A stretch of DNA of 11,733 bases from the NCBI GenBank assembly GCA_038246345.1, contig JBBRWA010000195.1, positions 1-11,733 on the forward strand. Direction: 5' to 3'. Source of the stretch: M3007 sp038246345 (GTDB lineage Bacteria > Bacteroidota > Bacteroidia > Chitinophagales > Saprospiraceae). The position numbers and the translations under genes are program-made. This document shows positions 1 through 4,453 of this stretch, piece after piece. Each line of letters begins with the position of its first letter. Positions within the stretch are counted from its first letter, which is position 1. A model generated the notes under the pieces. That model searched no databases. It was given only the letters and a program-made list of their open reading frames with translations, and was not told the origin of the DNA.

Positions 1-99
1 AGGACGTTCCTTCTAAGCATCTCCCTGGTGCCATGGATGATGTTCATTGGTGTGCCGTTCCTTGATTTTCTCATTCGTAAGCTTTTCAACGAAAAGTAA
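1..99 (+). CDS. C-terminal end of an integral membrane protein (partial)
   Basis: Frame 1 is open from the window edge to the TAA at 97-99 and reads as a hydrophobic helix followed by a basic tail (ends LIRKLFNEK). This is the usual look of the last membrane segment of a cytoplasmic-membrane protein, with the positive tail inside the cell. The stop lies one base before the ATG of the flavoprotein fragment at 101, so the two were probably cotranscribed. The family cannot be named from 32 residues. The start lies outside the window. Confidence 0.5.
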   Translation, partial: RTFLLSISLVPWMMFIGVPFLDFLIRKLFNEK

Positions 100-100
100 G

Positions 101-328
101 ATGAAACGGGAAACACAATATGACACAATAATAGTTGGCGGCAGCTATGCAGGCCTTGCGGCAGGCATGGCCTTTGGCAGAGCGCTAAGAAAAGTATTGA
201 TTATCGACAGCGGTGATCCTTGCAATAAGCAAACACCTCATTCTCACAACTTCCTGACCAACGACGGAAAGACTCCAAAAGAGATTGCCAGCCGGATAAT
301 GGTTAACAAAGAACTTATTGAAGAATAA
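101..328 (+). pseudogene. Truncated thioredoxin-reductase-like NAD(P)/FAD oxidoreductase (N-terminal part only)
   Basis: The 75-residue product begins MKRETQYDTIIVGGSYAG. The VGGSYAGLAAG stretch is the glycine-rich dinucleotide-binding turn (GxGxxG type, here GGSYAG) of the FAD Rossmann fold. The VLIIDSGDPCNKQTPHSHNF segment that follows is typical of the small thioredoxin-reductase-like flavoproteins, which are about 300 residues long. After residue ~66 the likeness stops and a TAA follows at 326-328. The NAD(P) domain and the second half of the FAD domain are missing, and none of the following 118 nt restores them in any frame. The ATG at 101 is chosen over the upstream in-frame ATG at 47 because homology begins at MKRE and the ATG follows the previous stop by one base. 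This is a broken gene: an N-terminal FAD-binding remnant cannot be an active reductase. That it was cut by arrival of the barrel-gene module at ~330-1120 is inference. Confidence 0.75.
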
Positions 329-359
329 TTTTGATTGCCGTCACTGCCAACAAATGGCA

Positions 360-377
360 ATACTGATATATCAGTAT
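360..377. promoter_or_regulatory. Perfect 18-bp palindromic operator (copy A)
   Basis: ATACTGATATATCAGTAT is its own reverse complement. Its core is the arrangement TACTGAT-AT-ATCAGTA, the same 7-2-7 inverted repeat as at 2555 and 4154. The last T is also the first T of the promoter TTG at 377, so a protein bound here would touch RNA polymerase at the -33 element. LuxR/NarL-type HTH dimers are known to bind TAC-starting heptamers in a 7-2-7 layout. The PAS-LuxR gene at 1781 is the nearest candidate (inference). Confidence 0.7.
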
Positions 378-407
378 TGCGTGAAATTGAGAATTGGAGG
401 ATTTTTG
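377..407 (+). promoter_or_regulatory. Bacteroidota-type promoter for the barrel gene (copy A)
   Basis: TTG at 377-379, a 20-nt spacer, then GATTTTTG at 400-407. The latter matches the Bacteroidota -7 consensus TAnnTTTG except for its first base. The spacing is identical in the copies at 2571 and 4170, and the sequence after the -7 box (GTGCCATCAAA) is also shared with them (TTCCATCAAA). Transcription would start near 414, giving a leader of about 33 nt before the ATG at 447. Confidence 0.6.
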
Positions 408-446
408 TGCCATCAAATTAATTCATTAATTTAAAACTAACGCATT

Positions 447-1118
447 ATGCAATCGACAATCAAATCAGTCTTGGTAGTGGCACTATTCATGTCATTTTCG
501 GCCACATCGTTTTCGCAAACCAACCGGTTCGGCATTTCCATAAATTCACAGACCACAAACTTTAATTACGGAAAGTCAAACAGCGAGTTGCAGCTTTACA
601 AAAAGAACTTTACAGGATTGCAGGCAGGTGTATCATACCAGGCAGGTATCACGCCAATGTTTTCGGTGGTCCCGGAACTCTATTTCGCCATAAAGGGCGG
701 AAGCCTGAAAACGAATAATCCGCTCACGGAAAACAATTCCACCTTGCGCCTTTACAGCATTGAAATGCCTGTACAAGCTCGCCTTCATTTTAATAATTTG
801 TACCTGAATGCTGGCCCTTATGTTGCCTACAATGTAGGAGGGCGGTTGAAAACAAAAGGTTCTGAAGTATTGCCTGAAAAAAACGTCAGGGTTTCTTTCG
901 GCAATGCGGCCGGAGATTTCAAGCGGTGGGACGCTGGAGCACAGGTAGGCGCTGGCTACAATTTCAATATGAAGAAATCAACGCTTACGCTGGATGTTCG
1001 CTATGGCTACGGCTTAGTCAACCTCTCCAAAGATGTAGAACGCTATAATCGAATGCTCAATATTAGCCTGGTAGTTTCAAAACCGGGTAAAAAGAGCTCC
1101 GCTAAAAAGCAAGGATAG
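447..1118 (+). CDS. PorT-like outer-membrane beta-barrel protein
   Basis: The 223-residue product has a signal peptide (residues 1-23, basic start then VLVVALFMSFSATSFSQ, cleaved near S23/Q24). Alternating short beta strands with glycine turns follow (GLQAGVSYQAG, YLNAGPYVAYNVGG, GAQVGAGYNF, DVRYGYGLVNL). This is the pattern of the Bacteroidota outer-membrane beta-barrel (PorT/OMP_b-brl_2) family, eight-stranded barrels of about 200 residues. The C-terminus is basic (KPGKKSSAKKQG) rather than ending in an aromatic residue. The family is structural, so the ligand or job cannot be read from the sequence. The gene is intact but lies between two broken genes. It is driven by a palindrome-promoter also found upstream of the peptidase at 2686, which suggests shared control. 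Its stop is followed within a few bases by SDR-derived sequence. Confidence 0.8.
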   Translation: MQSTIKSVLVVALFMSFSATSFSQTNRFGISINSQTTNFNYGKSNSELQLYKKNFTGLQAGVSYQAGITPMFSVVPELYFAIKGGSLKTNNPLTENNSTLRLYSIEMPVQARLHFNNLYLNAGPYVAYNVGGRLKTKGSEVLPEKNVRVSFGNAAGDFKRWDAGAQVGAGYNFNMKKSTLTLDVRYGYGLVNLSKDVERYNRMLNISLVVSKPGKKSSAKKQG

Positions 1119-1119
1119 G

Positions 1120-1545
1120 CAGCTGGTTTGTACGGCGGGCCCTACCCATGTAGGCCCCTGGAAAAACTTAACGGATACGGAGTTTCGCAAGGGTGTTGAA
1201 GGTAAAATGATGGGACAAATTAATCTGGTTCTCATTGGGCAGCACCACATCAACCCAAAAGGTTCCTTTACCTTAATAACAGGGGCCTTAACGCACGACC
1301 CTCAAAGAAATTTTGCCAACGCTTCAGCAGCCAATGCAGCAGTAGAAGGATTCGTCAGGGCCGCAGCAATCGAATTAGAAAACGGCATTCGTATCAATGC
1401 GGTTAGCCCTACTGTCATTGAGGACTCACCACAGTACTTCCCTTTCTTTCCTGGGGAAATGCCTGTTACCATGAAGCAGTTAGAATTTGGTTTTCGAAAA
1501 AGTGTTTTTGGGGCGAATACAGGGCAGGTTATCAAACCTTATTGA
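1120..1545 (+). pseudogene. N-terminally truncated short-chain dehydrogenase/reductase (SDR)
   Basis: Reading this frame from ~1120 gives QLVCTAGPTHVGPW, then KNLTDTEFRKGVEGKMMGQ, then NLVLIGQHHINPKGSFTLIT, and later AIELENGIRINAVSPTV, ending in TGQVIKPY. This matches the region of small (~200-residue) atypical SDR proteins from the (A)AG motif after beta-4 to the C-terminus. NAVSP is the typical SDR motif after beta-6. The Rossmann glycine motif and the first ~65 residues are missing, because the sequence before 1120 belongs to the barrel gene, which ends at 1118 in another frame. The first ATG in the frame is at 1207, deep inside the fold, so a functional enzyme is unlikely. Homology clearly extends upstream of that ATG, which marks this as a remnant. 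It ends just before a strong terminator. Confidence 0.75.
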
Positions 1546-1568
1546 TTTTTTTGCATATCCTTCTTATC

Positions 1569-1607
1569 GGGCCGCTATCTTTAAAAATAGCGGCCCTTTA
1601 TCTTTTT
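1569..1607 (+). terminator. Rho-independent terminator after the SDR remnant
   Basis: A perfect 10-bp stem, GGGCCGCTAT / ATAGCGGCCC, with loop CTTTAAAA (1569-1596), followed by a T-rich run TTTATCTTTTT (1597-1607). It lies 24 nt after the SDR stop codon. It separates the scarred locus at the left from the regulator gene at 1781. Confidence 0.9.
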
Positions 1608-1780
1608 GACATTGATATAGTTAAACAGCATAGTTCGTGAAAAAAAAATTTAGCCTACGAATTTTCAGAAACTGCGTACGTTTACGAGTTGAAGGCAAGC
1701 CTGGCATGGCAAAGCAGATACTCCTATTCGTACGTAGATTCTGGGCTACACAAGCCAAAAGAAGCAAAAGATTCAGTCCA

Positions 1781-2551
1781 ATGGCAGAAGAAAACAGTAT
1801 TGAAGAAATCTTTTTCAAATTTTTAATGGAATATAAATTTGATGAGCAGGATTTGGACTACTCTTTGGTGCAGAAACATACCACTGCATTACAAGCTTTG
1901 TCCAATATTGGCAATTCAGGGTTCAACATATTTGATTTATACAAACGCCAGACCTTGTTTTATTCTTCGAACTTCGGACAACTGTTAGGTTATAAACAAG
2001 CTGATTATGAAACTGCAGGTCAGAATTTTTTTGCCAGCAAAATTCATCCGGAAGATGCGCTGAGTTTAAGTTTAAAAAGTATTTCTGTTCATAAAATATT
2101 CAAAGGTTTTTCGAGCGATGAAAAGTTAAATCACAAGATGATCAGTGAATATAGAATGTTAAATGCCAATGACAAATATACACGGCTTATCGAGCAATAT
2201 CAAATTATAGAATTGGATAAAAAAGGCCAGATATGGTTGATGATGGGTGCCGTTGATATTTCCCCGAATCAGGAAGAAAATAACAATATTAAGAGTCAAT
2301 TGCTCAATTTTAGAACCGGGCAATTTATTCCTTTGGATGTCCCCGAAAAACCACAAATGGAATTAACAAAAAGAGAAAAGGAGATTTTAAAACTTGTAAA
2401 AGGCGGTTATTTAAGCAAAGAAATATCTAATAAGCTATCCATAAGTTTACACACCGTCAATACGCACCGACAAAGATTTTTAGAAAAACTGGGCGCGAAC
2501 AATTCCTTTGAAGCTGTCATGTTTGCTTCAAAATTTGGCCTCTTGGAATAA
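1781..2551 (+). CDS. PAS-LuxR family transcriptional regulator
   Basis: The 256-residue product has a short helical start, a PAS-like region at about residues 45-165 (IGNSGFNIFDLYKRQTLFYS, later FFASKIHPEDALS and the core strand IWLMMGAVDIS), and a LuxR/GerE helix-turn-helix at 194-250. The HTH contains LTKREKEILKLVKGGYLSKE, then the recognition region SLHTVNTHRQRFLEKLGANN. No receiver domain or phosphorylatable Asp is present, so it probably senses a ligand or redox cue through the PAS fold instead of a kinase (inference). The frame stays open back to an ATG at 1637, but those 48 codons are basic and unlike the family, so the ATG at 1781 (MAEENSIEE) is chosen. The stop lies three bases before a 7-2-7 palindrome of the kind NarL/LuxR proteins bind. 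The last 17 codons recur as a remnant at 4097. Confidence 0.85.
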   Translation: MAEENSIEEIFFKFLMEYKFDEQDLDYSLVQKHTTALQALSNIGNSGFNIFDLYKRQTLFYSSNFGQLLGYKQADYETAGQNFFASKIHPEDALSLSLKSISVHKIFKGFSSDEKLNHKMISEYRMLNANDKYTRLIEQYQIIELDKKGQIWLMMGAVDISPNQEENNNIKSQLLNFRTGQFIPLDVPEKPQMELTKREKEILKLVKGGYLSKEISNKLSISLHTVNTHRQRFLEKLGANNSFEAVMFASKFGLLE

Positions 2552-2554
2552 GAG

Positions 2555-2570
2555 TACTGATAAATCAGTA
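2555..2570. promoter_or_regulatory. 7-2-7 palindromic operator (copy B)
   Basis: TACTGAT-AA-ATCAGTA, a 16-bp inverted repeat starting three bases after the LuxR stop codon and directly followed by the promoter TTG. Its centre would be near -44 relative to the predicted start. That suits an activator contacting RNA polymerase from a position overlapping or next to the -33 element. Confidence 0.7.
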
Positions 2571-2601
2571 TTGTGTGAAATTGTGCTTTGGTGGACCTTT
2601 G
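2571..2601 (+). promoter_or_regulatory. Promoter for the C1B peptidase gene (copy B)
   Basis: TTG at 2571-2573, 20-nt spacer, GACCTTTG at 2594-2601 (Bacteroidota -7 consensus TAnnTTTG with the first T replaced). Predicted start near 2607, leader about 79 nt before the ATG at 2686. Confidence 0.6.
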
Positions 2602-2685
2602 TTCCATCAAACAACTGAATGAATATGGTGCGCACTGTATCAATTAGCCGACGAGGGCACGGATGAAACAATAAAATTTGCTGTC

Positions 2686-4098
2686 ATGAAAATAAAACTA
2701 CTTTCTTCTGTCATCTTTCTACTTGCATGTTTTGCAGGCCATGGACAGAGCAACAGCCAAACCAGTATTGAGGGATCCTGGATTGGAAAACTTGCTATCC
2801 CGAACGGCCCAACCATTCCATTGTTAATGCATTTTAAAGCAGATAACAAAATCATCGAAGGGACCTTTGACAGTCCCGAGCAATCCGTAAAAGGATGGGC
2901 CATTGATTCGGTTTGGCTCACTAAAGACAGCCTGTTTGCAGATTTTTCAGCCCGCCTGGGCCCGGGAGCCATGTACAAAGGTTTATTGCTGCCCGGAGAC
3001 TCCACTATTGATGGAGCATGGATGCAAAACGGGAGTGCTCTTCCTTTAAAACTAGTAACCACAACCTATGAGTATATACCAAAGAGCAATTTAAACCCAA
3101 AGTTTGATGGGTACAAAATAGTAAAGCTTATTGAAAGTACACCTCCTAAAGACCAACAAAATACAGGCACCTGTTGGAGTCATGCCACCACTTCTTTTAT
3201 TGAAACGGAAGCCATAAGGCTTGGAAAAAAACCAGTCGTGCTTTCCCCAATGTTTTATGTTCCCCCTACCTACCTTAATAAAGCTGAGCATTATATCAGA
3301 ATGCGGGGCAACCAGGGTTTTGACGAAGGTGGTTTAACCTTTAACGTTTTAAAAGCGTACAAAGAATTTGGCGCAATTCCTGAAGAAGTGTATTCCGGAA
3401 AAATAGACAAATCCTCTATCCATGATCACTTTTTAATGGAAACAGAAGCGACCAAAAAAGTAAAAAAATATGTGGATGCGGGACACAATAACATGTATAG
3501 TGAGGAATACAGAAAGTCATTGGCAGGTATTATTTACAAAACAATTCCTAAAGCTCCGGAAAGCTTTATCTATCAAGGGAAAAATTATACGTCAAAATCA
3601 TTTGCTAAAGAAATAATTGGAATAAACCCTGATGATTACATCGAAATAACTTCCTATACTCATCACCCTTTTTATTCAAAATTTGTATTGGAAATGCCCT
3701 CAAACTGGGATAACGACTCCTATTTAAATGTTCCAATAAATGATTTTTCTGCAATAATTGATCATGCATTGTTAAACAATTATTCTGTTTGCTGGGATGG
3801 CGATATTCATGAGGGCTATGGCAATGGTTTTTGCAAATTAAGTAAAGAGGAGATCATTACGCAACAGGTAAGGCAAGCTGCCTTTGATAATTACACAACA
3901 CAAGACGATCATAATATGCACATTATAGGTATTGCAGAAGATATGGAAGGCAAAATATTTTACATAATTAAAAATTCTTCTGCAATGTCTGATTGTGGTG
4001 GTTACGTGTACATGTCAAATGACTACCTGCTTTTAAAAACAATTTCTGTGATGGTTCATAAAGATGCCATCCCAAAGGAAGTATTGAAAAAAAACTAA
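2686..4098 (+). CDS. Secreted C1B (bleomycin-hydrolase/PepC-like) cysteine peptidase with N-terminal beta-rich domain
   Basis: The product has 470 residues. Residues 1-20 are an export signal; LLAC at 12-15 could be a lipobox, but a cut after GHGQ is also possible. Residues 28-123 form a beta-rich domain (GSWIGKLAIP, LLMHFKADN, IIEGTFDSPEQ, TIDGAWMQNGSALPLKL) like the one found before serine/alpha-beta hydrolases in Bacteroidota. Residues 140-465 are a papain-fold C1B peptidase: oxyanion Gln157, nucleophile Cys163 in NTGTCWSHATTSFIE, catalytic His409 in DDHNMHIIG and Asn430 in IIKNSSA. The usual NSWG after the Asn is NSSA here, an odd change, but the triad is intact. Known C1B enzymes of the PepC/bleomycin-hydrolase type are mostly cytoplasmic aminopeptidases; an exported form implies periplasmic or surface peptide processing (inference). 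The stop codon overlaps a LuxR remnant, and the gene is bracketed by the 146-bp repeats. Confidence 0.85.
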   Translation: MKIKLLSSVIFLLACFAGHGQSNSQTSIEGSWIGKLAIPNGPTIPLLMHFKADNKIIEGTFDSPEQSVKGWAIDSVWLTKDSLFADFSARLGPGAMYKGLLLPGDSTIDGAWMQNGSALPLKLVTTTYEYIPKSNLNPKFDGYKIVKLIESTPPKDQQNTGTCWSHATTSFIETEAIRLGKKPVVLSPMFYVPPTYLNKAEHYIRMRGNQGFDEGGLTFNVLKAYKEFGAIPEEVYSGKIDKSSIHDHFLMETEATKKVKKYVDAGHNNMYSEEYRKSLAGIIYKTIPKAPESFIYQGKNYTSKSFAKEIIGINPDDYIEITSYTHHPFYSKFVLEMPSNWDNDSYLNVPINDFSAIIDHALLNNYSVCWDGDIHEGYGNGFCKLSKEEIITQQVRQAAFDNYTTQDDHNMHIIGIAEDMEGKIFYIIKNSSAMSDCGGYVYMSNDYLLLKTISVMVHKDAIPKEVLKKN

Positions 4099-4150
4099 CA
4101 ATTCATTTGAAGCGGTCATGTTTGCGTCCAAGTTTGGACTTTTGGAATAG
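4097..4150 (+). pseudogene. 3' remnant of a second LuxR-type regulator gene
   Basis: Translating 4097-4150 gives NNSFEAVMFASKFGLLE and stop, identical to the last 17 residues of the regulator encoded at 1781-2551. Eight third-position changes separate the two DNA copies (seven silent, plus TAA to TAG). The remnant starts within the stop codon of the peptidase gene, so everything upstream of it in the second regulator has been lost. Silent-only divergence suggests this copy was once part of a working paralog. Confidence 0.85.
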
Positions 4151-4153
4151 GAG

Positions 4154-4169
4154 TACTGATAAATCAGTA
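4154..4169. promoter_or_regulatory. 7-2-7 palindromic operator (copy C)
   Basis: TACTGAT-AA-ATCAGTA, identical to copy B and starting four bases after the remnant LuxR stop. It is 285 bp upstream of the TonB receptor gene, which has a closer promoter of its own at 4321, so this copy may be a relic or a second, regulated promoter. Confidence 0.65.
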
Positions 4170-4200
4170 TTGTGGGAAATGGTGCGTTGAAGGACCTTTG
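4170..4200 (+). promoter_or_regulatory. Promoter-like element (copy C)
   Basis: TTG at 4170-4172, 20-nt spacer, GACCTTTG at 4193-4200, the same as copy B. Conservation of spacing and of both boxes while the spacer has changed at five positions argues that it has been kept as a promoter. A transcript from here would have a leader of about 250 nt before 4454. Confidence 0.5.
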
Positions 4201-4270
4201 TTCCATCAAACAACTCAATGAATATGATTCAAACTGTTTCAAAAGATCCCAATTAAAAGAACTTCCAAGA

Positions 4271-4300
4271 AGTCCTATTCAACCTTAATTTAGTCCTATT
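4271..4300 (+). promoter_or_regulatory. Pair of 9-bp direct repeats upstream of the TonB receptor promoter
   Basis: AGTCCTATT occurs at 4271-4279 and again at 4292-4300, a 12-bp gap and 21-bp period, i.e. two helical turns on one face of the DNA. The second repeat overlaps the expected -33 position of the promoter at 4321. Two 9-bp repeats with a 12-13 bp gap is the layout of LytTR-type sites, but the sequence itself does not match that consensus well, so the binding protein is unknown. Confidence 0.5.
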
Positions 4301-4328
4301 ACCTAGGGTGTTGCTCAAAATACCTTTG
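4299..4328 (+). promoter_or_regulatory. Promoter of the TonB receptor-DUF4249 operon
   Basis: TACCTTTG at 4321-4328 is a perfect match to the Bacteroidota -7 consensus TAnnTTTG. The -33 TTG is poor (TTA at 4299-4301, 19-nt spacer), which fits an activator-dependent promoter using the adjacent direct repeats. The leader to the ATG at 4454 would be about 120 nt. Confidence 0.6.
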
Positions 4329-4453
4329 TGGGTAAATAAAATCACCAATCACATAGGATTCTCAACGTACTGCGTACAGCACATTGGCTTCAAATTCACT
4401 TTTGGAGCAAGTCTCTCGTATACTTTTTTCTAAAAAAACAACCAGCTTTTCAC

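Larger units (their letters stand above)
2498..2643 (+). repeat. 146-bp direct repeat, left copy (LuxR 3' end plus operator-promoter)
   Basis: It aligns without gaps to 4097-4242 with 19 differences in 146 positions. It holds the last 17 codons and stop of the LuxR gene, a 3-bp spacer, the 16-bp palindrome, the promoter and about 40 bp of leader. The two best-conserved blocks are the palindrome plus TTG and the -7 box plus CCATCAAACAACT. The peptidase gene starts 42 nt after this copy. Confidence 0.9.
4097..4242 (+). repeat. 146-bp direct repeat, right copy (LuxR 3' remnant plus operator-promoter)
   Basis: Right-hand partner of 2498-2643, collinear over its full length with 127 of 146 identical bases. 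Together the two copies bracket a 1453-bp segment (2644-4096) that contains only the peptidase gene. Confidence 0.9.

Noticed and set aside
334..359. Hairpin TGCCA-ACAAA-TGGCA as a terminator of the flavoprotein remnant
   Set aside because: The stem is only five base pairs and no T-run follows it; it may be chance.
1207..1545. Intact small protein of 112 residues starting at ATG 1207
   Set aside because: SDR homology runs upstream of this ATG to about 1120, so the ATG is an internal Met of a truncated gene and not a true start.
1637..1780. N-terminal extension of the LuxR regulator from ATG 1637
   Set aside because: The 48 extra codons are strongly basic and lack any likeness to the family. 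The ATG at 1781 gives a normal PAS-LuxR length, and the stretch more likely holds the promoter and leader.
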